Of a DNA stretch of 59,159 nucleotides, positions 34,754 to 42,694 are shown piece by piece. Each line of letters starts with the position of its first letter. Within the stretch, counting starts at the first letter, position 1. Source of the DNA: an uncultured Clostridia bacterium (lineage in GTDB: Bacteria > Bacillota > Clostridia > Oscillospirales > Ruminococcaceae); contig CAMZIK010000004.1 in assembly GCA_947307175.1 (NCBI GenBank), positions 1-59,159 on the forward strand, read 5' to 3'. The position numbers and the translations under genes are program-made. The notes under the pieces were generated by a model. The model was not told the DNA's origin. It did no database searches and worked only from the letters and a program-made list of their open reading frames with translations.

Positions 34754-35536
34754 TTAGTCCTCCCACAGTTTCCATGGCGCTTTTCCTGAATCCCAAAGCT
34801 TTTCAATCTGCTGCTTTTCCCTTAATGTATCCATACACTGCCAATATCCTTTATGTATGTATCCAACAAGTTCTTTCTCAGCAACAAGAGAAGTCAAAGG
34901 TTCTTTTTCAAATACTGTTGAATCATCTTCAATATAATCAAATAGAGTCGGTTCAAACACCATAAAACCAATGTTGATTAGATCGCCATCCGTGTCGGAT
35001 TTCTCTCGAAAGGCATCTATTACGCCATCATTACCTACCTCAACTACGCCTTTATTCTGACCAAAGTTATACATAGACATAGTGCCTATCTTTCCGTGCG
35101 ACTTATGAAATGAAACAAGTTCAGGTATATTAATATCACCGACAGCATCACCATAGGTAAGCATAAATGGTTCGTTGCCTACATAATCCCTAATCCTCTT
35201 AACTCGTCCACCAGTCTGAGTATTCAAACCAGTATCTACAATAGTCACCTTCCACGGTTCGATATGCTTATTATGTACAATCATCTCACCGTTCCCGTTT
35301 GTATAATCAAAAGTAACATCAGATGTATGAAGGTAATAGTCAGCAAACCATTCTTTGATAATATGCTGCTTGTAACCAGCACAGATGATAAACTCGTTAA
35401 ACCCATAGTGAGAATAAATCTTCATAATATGCCAAAGTATTGGCATACCGCCTATTTCGAGCATCGGCTTTGGTTTAAATGTTGATTCCTCAGAAATTCG
35501 AGTTCCAAAACCTCCAGCTAAAACTACTACTTTCAT
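34754..35536 (-). CDS. rfbF: Glucose-1-phosphate cytidylyltransferase
   Basis: The 260-aa enzyme makes CDP-glucose from glucose 1-phosphate and CTP. VVLAGGFGTRISEESTFKPKPMLEIGG (about 3-29) is the characteristic nucleotide-binding start, and LTYGDAVGDINIPELV carries the metal Asp. It ends YWQCMDTLREKQQIEKLW, typical of RfbF. It is the second gene of the operon. Confidence 0.96.
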   Translation of the reverse strand: MKVVVLAGGFGTRISEESTFKPKPMLEIGGMPILWHIMKIYSHYGFNEFIICAGYKQHIIKEWFADYYLHTSDVTFDYTNGNGEMIVHNKHIEPWKVTIVDTGLNTQTGGRVKRIRDYVGNEPFMLTYGDAVGDINIPELVSFHKSHGKIGTMSMYNFGQNKGVVEVGNDGVIDAFREKSDTDGDLINIGFMVFEPTLFDYIEDDSTVFEKEPLTSLVAEKELVGYIHKGYWQCMDTLREKQQIEKLWDSGKAPWKLWED

Positions 35537-35555
35537 AGAAGTGCCTCACAAATAA

Positions 35556-37010
35556 TTATTCTGCTCCTTTATGCTTAAGCACTACAAGAACAGTTTTTAT
35601 CATTATCTTCACATCAAGTGCGAGACTCCATGTCTCTATGTATTCCCTGTCAAGCCTTACAACTTCGTCAAAGTCTGTTATCTCACTTCGTCCGCTGACC
35701 TGCCACATACCCGTTACGCCAGGCTTTGTTGCCATTCTGACACGGTGTGCAAGGTCGTACTTTTCCCACTCGTCTACCGTAGGCGGTCTTGTTCCAACAA
35801 GGCTCATTTGTCCTTTGAGAACATTAAGGAACTGCGGGAACTCATCAATAGATGTTTTTCTTATGAAGTTACCGATACCCTTCGGTTTACCGTTCTTATC
35901 TTTCTTTTCGCTTCCGATAATTCTCGGGTCATCATCCATCTTGAACATCATACCGTCCTTGACCTTATTCTGTTCCACAAGTGCTTTCTTGCGTTCCTCA
36001 GCATCCTTGTACATACTTCTGAACTTATACATCTTAAAGCGTTTGCCGTTTTTTCCGATACGCTCCTGTGAAAAGAATATTGATCCAGGATCTTTAAAAT
36101 ATATCATAGGTCCAATGAACAGCGTTAAAAGACCTGTGAAAATCAAACCGATTATGCTACCTACGATGTCGATAAATCTCTTTACCGTAAGCTGACCTGC
36201 CGTTGCAAAATTGATACCTGTTGAAAGCACCTTGTACTTGCCGAGCTTTCTCAGGTCGGTGATAGGCCACCTGTCGTCGATAAGAGCAGACATCGTGTAG
36301 TTTACTCTCAAGCCCATTTCAACGAGCTTTGAGACAAGCTCTCTCGAAACCGTCATATCGTCTGGCTGAATGATAAAAGCTTCATCGGTCCATATATGGC
36401 AAATCTCTTTGAGGGACTCATCACTCAGCGGATAAACAGGAATCTTGTAATCTTCAAGTCCGTCTGTGTCCTTACCGTCAAGAATAAGGATAGAGGAAAT
36501 GAAGTAGTTTTTATATATATCATCACTTGTCAGCTTTGCCATTGCATTTGGAATAAGCTCTTTTGAGGTTATCAGTGCGATAGAGGCTTTACTGTAATAT
36601 TTTGAGTGAAATATTCTGAATTTATTGAGTGCTCTGAACACAAAGTCAAGAATGATAAAGTATCCGACTACAAGGCACATCATAATTCTCGACATATCCG
36701 TAGACTGTCGTACAAGGAACATATAAAGTAAAAGAACTGCTATAATGCTTATGACATATTTGCAGACTGCAAGCAACTCATCAAATTTTCTACGTCTGAT
36801 GATACCCTCATAGTTATTGAAAAACAGTATTACGAAAATCTGGCATAAAAACAGAATATCTGCCTGATCCTGATAATTGTTCTGCCTGTACGGATTTGCA
36901 ATCCCATAGCGTGTCCAATATCCAAGCACGAAGCAAATCTGCATCATTATTATATCAAGCACAATGAAATCACCGTGTTTGAGCCAACCTTTTAAATGTT
37001 TTCGATTCAA
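35556..37010 (-). CDS. Polyprenyl glycosylphosphotransferase (initiating enzyme)
   Basis: From a TTG start at 37010 (RBS TTGGAGG, 7 bases) the protein has 484 aa. A longer ATG frame to 37061 has no ribosome binding site. It has five N-terminal membrane helices and a loop domain. The C-terminal sugar-phosphate transferase domain includes KRFIDIVGSIIGLIF, FKMYKFRSMYKDAEERKKAL, NFIRKTSIDEFPQFLNVLKG and LVGTRPPTVDEWEKYDLAHR. It places the first sugar phosphate on undecaprenyl phosphate. It is the first gene after the promoter at 37443-37471. Confidence 0.92.
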   Translation of the reverse strand: MNRKHLKGWLKHGDFIVLDIIMMQICFVLGYWTRYGIANPYRQNNYQDQADILFLCQIFVILFFNNYEGIIRRRKFDELLAVCKYVISIIAVLLLYMFLVRQSTDMSRIMMCLVVGYFIILDFVFRALNKFRIFHSKYYSKASIALITSKELIPNAMAKLTSDDIYKNYFISSILILDGKDTDGLEDYKIPVYPLSDESLKEICHIWTDEAFIIQPDDMTVSRELVSKLVEMGLRVNYTMSALIDDRWPITDLRKLGKYKVLSTGINFATAGQLTVKRFIDIVGSIIGLIFTGLLTLFIGPMIYFKDPGSIFFSQERIGKNGKRFKMYKFRSMYKDAEERKKALVEQNKVKDGMMFKMDDDPRIIGSEKKDKNGKPKGIGNFIRKTSIDEFPQFLNVLKGQMSLVGTRPPTVDEWEKYDLAHRVRMATKPGVTGMWQVSGRSEITDFDEVVRLDREYIETWSLALDVKIMIKTVLVVLKHKGAE

Positions 37011-37436
37011 CGGAAAACCTCCAAGAATACATTTTAGTTTGCCTCTATAAAAAACTATCATTACTCACAGTTTTAAGCTTTTTGACACACTCAAATGATA
37101 AACGATCAATGTTAATGAAGTATTTCAGATTCTAAACCTCATCCTTATATGTCATATCTCTTATCATCCCTATTGAGAAAGCTACTAAGCGTTATTAGCT
37201 GTAAGTTTTTTAAGGCAGCTGTTGTAATCGTCTGTCCGTGTTTCTCGCTTTTAATTTTATTTACGAATCAATACGTTTATCAGAACAATGCTCGTAAAAC
37301 TCCCAATCATAATAAACAAAATATATACCGAATGCTGTCTTTGCGCATTTTTAAATGCACGTAAATCATAAGCATATTTTGTCTAAAAATGAAACTTCTT
37401 CATTAAAAATTCACATTATCCGACACACGCCTTTAC
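37011..37436 (-). promoter_or_regulatory. Long untranslated leader of the polysaccharide operon
   Basis: About 425 bases separate the expected transcription start from the first gene. Two tiny overlapping frames are visible on the minus strand: 13 codons from 37348, then 17 codons from 37310, overlapping as ATGA. Neither has a good ribosome binding site. The second reads like the start of a membrane protein, so this could be a gene remnant. No clear terminator hairpin was found. The length would allow processive antitermination or attenuation, but nothing proves it. Confidence 0.4.
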
Positions 37437-37442
37437 TATGTC

Positions 37443-37471
37443 ATTATATCAAACAAAGCTCGATTTGTCAA
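37443..37471 (-). promoter_or_regulatory. Strong promoter of the polysaccharide operon
   Basis: On the minus strand a perfect TTGACA (37466-37471) and a perfect TATAAT (37443-37448) are spaced by exactly 17 bases. No other minus-strand start of comparable quality was noticed before the operon. Confidence 0.9.
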
Positions 37472-37667
37472 GCAAAAACGTACATTTAGTATAAATTGCA
37501 CGAAAAAAGCAACATATTGTATATGCGTTTCAATAATTCGCCAAATACAAGTGTTTATTCCCCAAATTATCCATTTCTTCATATAGATATATATATTCTT
37601 TTATTCTGTTCAAATATCCTGTTCAAAGCTCGGCTGTTCTCTGTTGTCAATAAGCTTATCCAGAACG

Positions 37668-37703
37668 AAAAAAGCGCCTCCGAACCGGATCGAAGGCACT
37701 TTT
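37668..37703 (-). terminator. Terminator of the GNAT gene
   Basis: On the minus strand a stem of 12 pairs with wobbles (AAGTGCCTTCGA with TTCGGAGGCGCTT) is followed by TTTTTT. It lies 32 bases past the stop. Confidence 0.85.
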
Positions 37704-37734
37704 GACTTATCGTTTTTTTGACAGGGCTCCCCTG

Positions 37735-38394
37735 TCAGTCACGGTTGATAACAGAATGGCTGTGGATATAGAATTCCTCCTGGCTTGGCTGCCATGCCTT
37801 AACTTTCGGCGGGAATTTCTTATCGTACTCGTCCACCAGCTTTTCGTCCGCGCACGGCGCATCTGCATCGTTCTGATGATAGAACCATTTTCTGCCGTCG
37901 AGTGCGCCCTCTTTAAGCTCCTTAACCAGCAGTGCAGCAGGATAGACATCACCCTCAAAGCAGACCTTATACTTTCTGCAGCTCTTATATCCACGGGCAA
38001 CGTAGTTATCGGGATTTCCGAAATTGATAACAACATCGTAGCCCATTTCAACAGCAAGCCCGAAGGTATGCTCAAGCAAAGCCTTGCCGACGCCCTTTCG
38101 CTGATATTCGGGCAGCACGCAGAGAGGTCCCATAGTGAGAACAGTCTTTTTGTTTCCCTTTTCGTCTTCAAGATAAGACTCGGAATACATAACGCATCCG
38201 ATTATCTTTCCGTCCAGTTCCGCAACATAATCAAGCTGCGGGACAAAAGCCTCATGCTGCCTTAGAACGTGCATGAACAGATGCTCGCTGCAGCCTGGGA
38301 AACTCAGATTCCAGAACGCTTCTCTGGCAAGATTATCTGCTTCGTGATAGTCCTTTTCTGTTTCAAGGCGTAAAATATAGTCATTGTTTTTCAT
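37735..38394 (-). CDS. GNAT family N-acetyltransferase
   Basis: The 219-aa protein has the acetyl-CoA-binding P-loop segment LPEYQRKGVGKALLEHTFG (about 92-110) preceded by the beta-strand TMGPLCV. The layout matches predicted GNAT acetyltransferases with an extra C-terminal segment. The substrate is unknown. The start at 38394 has GGAGGAAAA; the 14-residue longer frame lacks a site. The gene has a strong promoter with two palindromic candidate operators and a structured leader, so its expression is probably tightly controlled. Confidence 0.85.
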   Translation of the reverse strand: MKNNDYILRLETEKDYHEADNLAREAFWNLSFPGCSEHLFMHVLRQHEAFVPQLDYVAELDGKIIGCVMYSESYLEDEKGNKKTVLTMGPLCVLPEYQRKGVGKALLEHTFGLAVEMGYDVVINFGNPDNYVARGYKSCRKYKVCFEGDVYPAALLVKELKEGALDGRKWFYHQNDADAPCADEKLVDEYDKKFPPKVKAWQPSQEEFYIHSHSVINRD

Positions 38395-38430
38395 TGTTTT
38401 TTCCTCCGTAAAATTTCGTGTCTGACTATG

Positions 38431-38476
38431 AAACACGGGAGGCTTGTGTGAGATAGTATTCGCAAACCTCCCGTTT
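38431..38476 (-). promoter_or_regulatory. Leader hairpin upstream of the GNAT gene
   Basis: AAACACGGGAGG (38431-38442) pairs with CCTCCCGTTT (38467-38476) with a 2-base bulge. It lies in the transcribed leader, about 37 bases before the ATG, without a U-tract. A five-codon frame (MEIAA) ends at its edge. Confidence 0.5.
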
Positions 38477-38532
38477 ACGCTGCTATCTCCATTTTCTTAT
38501 TTGTCAAAAAGACAACTCCTTAAATATGATTT

Positions 38533-38549
38533 TGCAAAACTGTTTTGCA
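38533..38549. promoter_or_regulatory. Candidate operator, TGCAAAAC-T-GTTTTGCA
   Basis: An 8+1+8 perfect palindrome lies 6 bases downstream of the -10 box of the GNAT promoter. A related but imperfect copy (TTGTAAAACACTTTTGCC, 38557-38574) covers the -10 and spacer. Two such sites suggest repressor binding over the start site. Confidence 0.65.
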
Positions 38550-38555
38550 TAGAAT

Positions 38556-38584
38556 ATTGTAAAACACTTTTGCCTTTTTGTCAA
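38556..38584 (-). promoter_or_regulatory. Promoter of the GNAT gene
   Basis: On the minus strand TTGACA (38579-38584) and TACAAT (38556-38561) are 17 bases apart. Confidence 0.85.
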
Positions 38585-38642
38585 GCAAAGGGTATAAACC
38601 GACTTCCAGGCTATGATCGCACTAACAGCTTTGGTCATTGTG

Positions 38643-39695
38643 CTATCTGTGCCTTCTGTCGTAACCGTTCAGCTTATAATATGCCGCTTTGTCCTCATAC
38701 ATCAGCTTATCGGCTATCTGGTAAAGTCCCTCAGGGGTCAGATCCTTATACTCAGCACGGCAGGCTGTTCCTACGGAAAGGTTTACCCCGTTTATAAGTT
38801 TGCCCTGATGTTTAGCGGAACTCTCCTTCATCAGTTTTATCTTTTCAGCCACCTCGCCGCAGCTGCCGTATGTCAGCACAGCAAATTCATCTCCGCCAAC
38901 TCGTGCAATGACCACATCTGCGCCGAAAGCTTCCCTGACGAATTCAGGTACAGCACAGATCAGCTCATCGCCTGCAGCGTGTCCAAGTGTGTCGTTTGTG
39001 TCCTTCAGTCCGTTTACGTCGATAACGGAAATGCAGAGATCCTCCCTCAGCGTTTCGGGAGCTTCCAGCAGCTCAATGAAATACTTTCTGTTGTATGCGC
39101 CCGTCATATCATCTGTATAGACCTGCAAACGTGTTATCTTGTAGTAGTATTCCGTACTCAGAGCAAGAAACTGCGCAGTAACGGAATCCGCAAGGAACAG
39201 TATCGGGAAACGGTGCATGAAATTGCTCGTGTAATGCTCGCTTATAAACGAACTCAAAGGTGTGTAGAACAGCACCACCACAAGTACGGTGAAATAAACG
39301 TTCATACCGATGCCTATCTTCATACCAAAAAGGCTGATGCTGAAAAGAGGGATAAGCAGCAGCCATAATACCGCAAAGCCCTCATTTCCTCCCGAAATGG
39401 GAAACACCGTAAACACGCCCGTGAGGATTATCGCCATTATCACGGAAGAAGCTTTGCTTTTCCTGAAAACGCCCGCAAGTACGCCTGTAACGGCAAATCC
39501 GCCCACAAGAATGATCGAGGTAATGGTCATGAGCGTAGAATGCCTGATAATATTCATTATCAGCATTATACCTGCGGATAAGCACACGATCACAGACATT
39601 GCAACGTTCTTATTGCACTGTCTTCTGTCGTTTTCATTTATCTTTTTCGTAAGGACATTGATAATACCTTTTATCTTATTCATAGCACACCACAT
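38643..39695 (-). CDS. Membrane-bound diguanylate cyclase (GGDEF)
   Basis: The 350-aa protein has about six hydrophobic segments in residues 25-190, then a GGDEF domain (about 190-345). The active signature ARVGGDEFAVL and the upstream DDMTGAYNRKYF and VNGLKDTNDTLGHAAGDEL are all intact, so c-di-GMP synthesis is likely. The allosteric RxxD site is absent. The start could be the ATG at 39695 or the one at 39683 (MNKIKG). Neither has a strong ribosome binding site. The promoter lies at 39794-39822. The input signal of the membrane part is unknown. Confidence 0.87.
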   Translation of the reverse strand: MWCAMNKIKGIINVLTKKINENDRRQCNKNVAMSVIVCLSAGIMLIMNIIRHSTLMTITSIILVGGFAVTGVLAGVFRKSKASSVIMAIILTGVFTVFPISGGNEGFAVLWLLLIPLFSISLFGMKIGIGMNVYFTVLVVVLFYTPLSSFISEHYTSNFMHRFPILFLADSVTAQFLALSTEYYYKITRLQVYTDDMTGAYNRKYFIELLEAPETLREDLCISVIDVNGLKDTNDTLGHAAGDELICAVPEFVREAFGADVVIARVGGDEFAVLTYGSCGEVAEKIKLMKESSAKHQGKLINGVNLSVGTACRAEYKDLTPEGLYQIADKLMYEDKAAYYKLNGYDRRHR

Positions 39696-39793
39696 CTTGA
39701 TCTGGTATTTTACTCGATATACATGATCTCAGGTTTTCAAAAAGAGTTATCTATCCGCTGCCATACCGCAGCAGACCGTCAGCTATTTTATAA

Positions 39794-39822
39794 ATTATAC
39801 CACATCTCAAACAAATAGTCAA
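39794..39822 (-). promoter_or_regulatory. Promoter of the membrane GGDEF gene
   Basis: On the minus strand TTGACT (39817-39822) and TATAAT (39794-39799) are 17 bases apart. Confidence 0.8.
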
Positions 39823-39920
39823 TCAAAAATTCACATTATTTATACAAAATCGTCAATTATCAACAGGATAAGCCGTACAAGATCAGAGTGAAGGACTGAA
39901 CAGCGAGATCGGATAAAAAA

Positions 39921-39953
39921 AGAGACTGGTGCATTCATCTGCATCAGCCTCTC
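39921..39953. repeat. Intergenic hairpin repeat, copy 1 (terminator of the exonuclease gene)
   Basis: GAGACTGGTGCA and TGCATCAGCCTCT pair around a short loop. On the minus strand seven T follow. It lies 19 bases past the exonuclease stop. It is one of four related copies (see 44257, 52838, 54111). Confidence 0.8.
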
Positions 39954-39971
39954 AGTTTTGTATTCTAATTG

Positions 39972-40508
39972 TTATGGAACTAACTTGTATTTCTTTATAT
40001 ACTGCTGAACATCAACGCCGCTTTGGATATAACGCAGCAGTATCTCCGCGCAGGCGTGGCTGTCGCTGTCAGCCTTGTGATGATCAAGCGCTATCCCGGA
40101 ATGCTCACACATCACATCAAGATTGTGCTTCATCCTAGGGAGGACACGCCGTCCTATCTGGACTGTACACAGGTATTCCGCCCAGGGCTTCCATGTGATG
40201 CCGTATCCGTTCAGGCAGCGTTTCAGAACGCCCATATCAAACGGCGCATTATGCGCAACAAGTATGCCTTTGTTCATAACAGGCTCTATCGTCTTCCACA
40301 GCTGTTCAAAGTTCGGAGCGCCCTTTACCTTCTCTGAATCTATACCCGTAAGCCTGGTGTTGAACCAATCAAAATGCGTTTGCGGGTCAACGAGCGAAAA
40401 ATAGTTTTTCACTATCGCATTATCTTTTATCACAGATATTCCAATCGCACTCATTCGGTCATTAGCACGATTAGGCGTCTCAACATCAAATACTATGTAA
40501 ACAGACAT
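39972..40508 (-). CDS. DEDDh 3'-5' exonuclease
   Basis: The 178-aa exonuclease of the DnaQ/RNase T fold shows all the acidic residues and the His: FDVETPN (Exo I), HNAPFDMGVL (Exo II) and HKADSDSHACAEIL (Exo III with the catalytic His). It could proofread or trim DNA, or trim RNA ends. No BRCT or polymerase domain is attached, so it is a stand-alone enzyme. RBS AAAGGAG precedes the ATG. Confidence 0.9.
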   Translation of the reverse strand: MSVYIVFDVETPNRANDRMSAIGISVIKDNAIVKNYFSLVDPQTHFDWFNTRLTGIDSEKVKGAPNFEQLWKTIEPVMNKGILVAHNAPFDMGVLKRCLNGYGITWKPWAEYLCTVQIGRRVLPRMKHNLDVMCEHSGIALDHHKADSDSHACAEILLRYIQSGVDVQQYIKKYKLVP

Positions 40509-40591
40509 TTCTTCTCCTTTACCCGACCAAAGAACGATACCTCAGCACTATTTTCTCCTTCAAGGTGCCTCTCATACCAGGTCAGCTGTTC

Positions 40592-40927
40592 TCAGTCAAA
40601 TTTTTTATCAAGATCGGCTATCTCGTGATGATCGTCCTCTGCATCGGCATAGACCCACCTGATCGAAAGCTCCGAAAGCTTTGTGTCGGGAGCAATAAAA
40701 TATGATTCAGCGCTGTTGTTGCAGACTCTTGCAAGCAGTCCGATATTTGAATACACTATCCAGCAGTAATCGGTCGACGGTATCGGCCATGTGTTGCCGT
40801 TTCCTCCGTGCAGCGTCACGTCAACAAGCTCTCCTACCGTCGCATCACTTTGCATTTCTATTTTGTATATACCGTTCATAACATCATCGCCCATACAAAC
40901 AGAACGGCGGTTGAACTTTATCGTCAT
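40592..40927 (-). CDS. Unknown 111-aa protein next to an ADP-ribosylglycohydrolase
   Basis: Not recognised. The sequence looks like one small beta-rich domain (GIYKIEMQSDATVGELVDVTL, YCWIVYSNIGLLARVCNNS), ending in an acidic tail (DAEDDHHEIADLDKKFD). No membrane segment or signal peptide is present. It starts 19 bases after the ADP-ribosylglycohydrolase stop with GAGGTG as ribosome binding site, so the two are probably cotranscribed. It could be a substrate, partner or immunity-type protein; nothing in the sequence decides. Confidence 0.72.
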   Translation of the reverse strand: MTIKFNRRSVCMGDDVMNGIYKIEMQSDATVGELVDVTLHGGNGNTWPIPSTDYCWIVYSNIGLLARVCNNSAESYFIAPDTKLSELSIRWVYADAEDDHHEIADLDKKFD

Positions 40928-40946
40928 CGCAAGTCACCTCATCATA

Positions 40947-41801
40947 TCAGCTATGGATAAAAGCTTTCCAGCGCCTCAGCACATCTTTCAGAGGCTCGTC
41001 AAGATAGGATAAAGCCTTTTGTTTTATTTCTTCGGGTATGCCGTAAGCCGCTTCTGCGATGCTTCCTGTTATCGCTGCAAGCGTGTCGCTGTCACCGCCA
41101 AGCGAGATAGCGTTCCTGATTGCGTCCTCAAAATCCGTGCTTTCAAGGAATGCAACGATAGCCTGCGGAACAGTCTCCTGACAGGTCTCATTGAATCGGT
41201 AAGTAGGTCTGATCTCATTAAGCGTCTTTGACAGATCGTACCCGTACTCCTTTTCGATATGCTCCCTGATACGCTTCTTGCACTCATCAGGGTCATCATT
41301 TATCGGTGCTTCATAGTCAAGACAATAACCACCGAAATAAAACCGAGCCATAAATATAGCATCTGCTGTCGCCAATGCTCCCTTTATACCTTCGGGGTGG
41401 TTATGAGTCACCTCGGCGGAGAGCCTTGCTATCTCTCTGCCGTTTGACGGCCACATTCCCGTTCTTGCGGTAAAGCCGCAGTTCATTATCCAGCCGCACG
41501 GAGCGACACGCATGGCAGAGCCGTTGCCGAAGCTGTTGTACGGTTCACGGTCATCGGAGTTCAGCCACACACTGAAATGTCCTCCGTAGCCTGCATCGGG
41601 ATACATTTTCCCGTACTTTTTCATAGCGTCGATGAAGTCATCACGCTCACCGCCGTTCATAACAGCCTCTGCTACCGCACAGGTCATCACCGTATCGTCC
41701 GTGAAAAAACAGTCATCACGGAACAGCGGAAACTCCTTGGTCTTGATATTGTTCCACTCGTAAACAGAACCTACGATGTCACCTACTATTGCACCGAGCA
41801 T
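40947..41801 (-). CDS. ADP-ribosylglycohydrolase family protein
   Basis: The 284-aa DraG-type hydrolase removes ADP-ribose from proteins or related molecules. The N-terminal GAIVGDIVGSVYE, the first metal motif FFTDDTVMT (about 32-40) and the second GGDSDTLAAITGSIAEA (about 234-250) are present, so both Mg2+ sites look complete. No ADP-ribosyltransferase toxin or nitrogenase gene is nearby. The genes around it are small proteins of unknown role, which is a common setting for defence or stress functions, but that is only suggestive. RBS GGGAGG. Confidence 0.92.
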   Translation of the reverse strand: MLGAIVGDIVGSVYEWNNIKTKEFPLFRDDCFFTDDTVMTCAVAEAVMNGGERDDFIDAMKKYGKMYPDAGYGGHFSVWLNSDDREPYNSFGNGSAMRVAPCGWIMNCGFTARTGMWPSNGREIARLSAEVTHNHPEGIKGALATADAIFMARFYFGGYCLDYEAPINDDPDECKKRIREHIEKEYGYDLSKTLNEIRPTYRFNETCQETVPQAIVAFLESTDFEDAIRNAISLGGDSDTLAAITGSIAEAAYGIPEEIKQKALSYLDEPLKDVLRRWKAFIHS

Positions 41802-41849
41802 ACGACATCCTCCCTTAAATCTGTTTTATTTTCAATGTCAGCATATTAT

Positions 41850-42230
41850 TCATATCAGCCATTCTTTTGCTTTTTCGTAATCCTCTGTAAAGCTGACAGC
41901 GATGCCTTTGCTTTTTACAGCGCCGAGCTTCCTGTGCCAATGCTTTTCCACACCTACAAATGCTATTTTACTGAACGGCTTATCACTTTGCATAATAGTA
42001 TCCACTATTAATGTGACGATCTGCTCAGTAATATCGGTCTTGTCCAGATCAACTATCATAAACGAGGAAACAGAGGGTCTTGAAAATGATTTTTTATCTT
42101 CAAGAAATTTAGCTATCACCTTGTCCTCATACGGACCCATTCCGTCCAGATGCTCACACCATATAGTTCCGCCGTTAAAATTCAATTCAAACGACTTCTT
42201 TCTGATCGCCGCCTGCTGAATAATATCCAT
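41850..42230 (-). CDS. STAS-like domain protein, unknown function
   Basis: A 126-aa soluble protein. The central part (FMIVDLDKTDITEQIVTLIVDTI and FSKIAFVGVEKHWHRKLG) has the strand-helix pattern of SpoIIAA/STAS-like domains, but this is weak. A short C-terminal paralogue (KGISVNFINDYGKAKEWSI) survives as a remnant at 54356-54473, so the family has been duplicated here. RBS is poor (GGGTAAAC). It lies between the ADP-ribosylglycohydrolase and an unknown gene on the same strand. Confidence 0.7.
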   Translation of the reverse strand: MDIIQQAAIRKKSFELNFNGGTIWCEHLDGMGPYEDKVIAKFLEDKKSFSRPSVSSFMIVDLDKTDITEQIVTLIVDTIMQSDKPFSKIAFVGVEKHWHRKLGAVKSKGIAVSFTEDYEKAKEWLI

Positions 42231-42259
42231 AGTTTGTTTACCCGTTCTCGTTTCAATGT

Positions 42260-42631
42260 TTATGGAGCATTAAGATAGTTATAAATATCGTTCCACAATT
42301 CTTTTGTGCGCTCTCCGATCAATTCAAGCGCCTTGTTATAAGTCGTTTTCTCGTCCCATAGATACTCAAGCAGTGTGGCTTGAACAAGGTTTTGCGTTTC
42401 CTCGTCGCCCTCAGATGACAGTTCTTCATACATATCAAAAATACGGCGCAGAGTCTTGTTTTCGGCATGATCGTCCTGCTTCAATAAAGACACCGTCAGC
42501 GGATCAAAAATATTTCCAAAGACGACATGCGGCAAAAACTCACCTGACCCACACTCTTTTTTGACCTGTTCTTTCAATTCAGGAAATCTGTTTATAATAA
42601 ACTGTGCATCAAGTTCAGAGTATTCTATCAT
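42260..42631 (-). CDS. Small acidic unknown protein
   Basis: A 123-aa, helix-rich, acidic protein (SELDAQFIINRFPELKEQVKKE; DMYEELSSEGDEETQNLVQATLLEYLW). It has the composition of small cytosolic immunity-type proteins, but no family was recognised with confidence. RBS AGGAG. It is 63 bases downstream of the GAF-GGDEF gene and 29 upstream of the STAS-like gene, so it probably belongs to the same transcript. Confidence 0.68.
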   Translation of the reverse strand: MIEYSELDAQFIINRFPELKEQVKKECGSGEFLPHVVFGNIFDPLTVSLLKQDDHAENKTLRRIFDMYEELSSEGDEETQNLVQATLLEYLWDEKTTYNKALELIGERTKELWNDIYNYLNAP

Positions 42632-42694
42632 AAGTCTGCTCCTAATTTTTTCAGTCCATCATATCAGCATAACAACAATATACGTACAATACTA

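Noticed and set aside
37149..37705. Plus-strand frames of 69-71 codons in the operon leader
   Set aside because: No ribosome binding sites and no recognisable sequence. They lie opposite the promoter and leader of the glycan operon.
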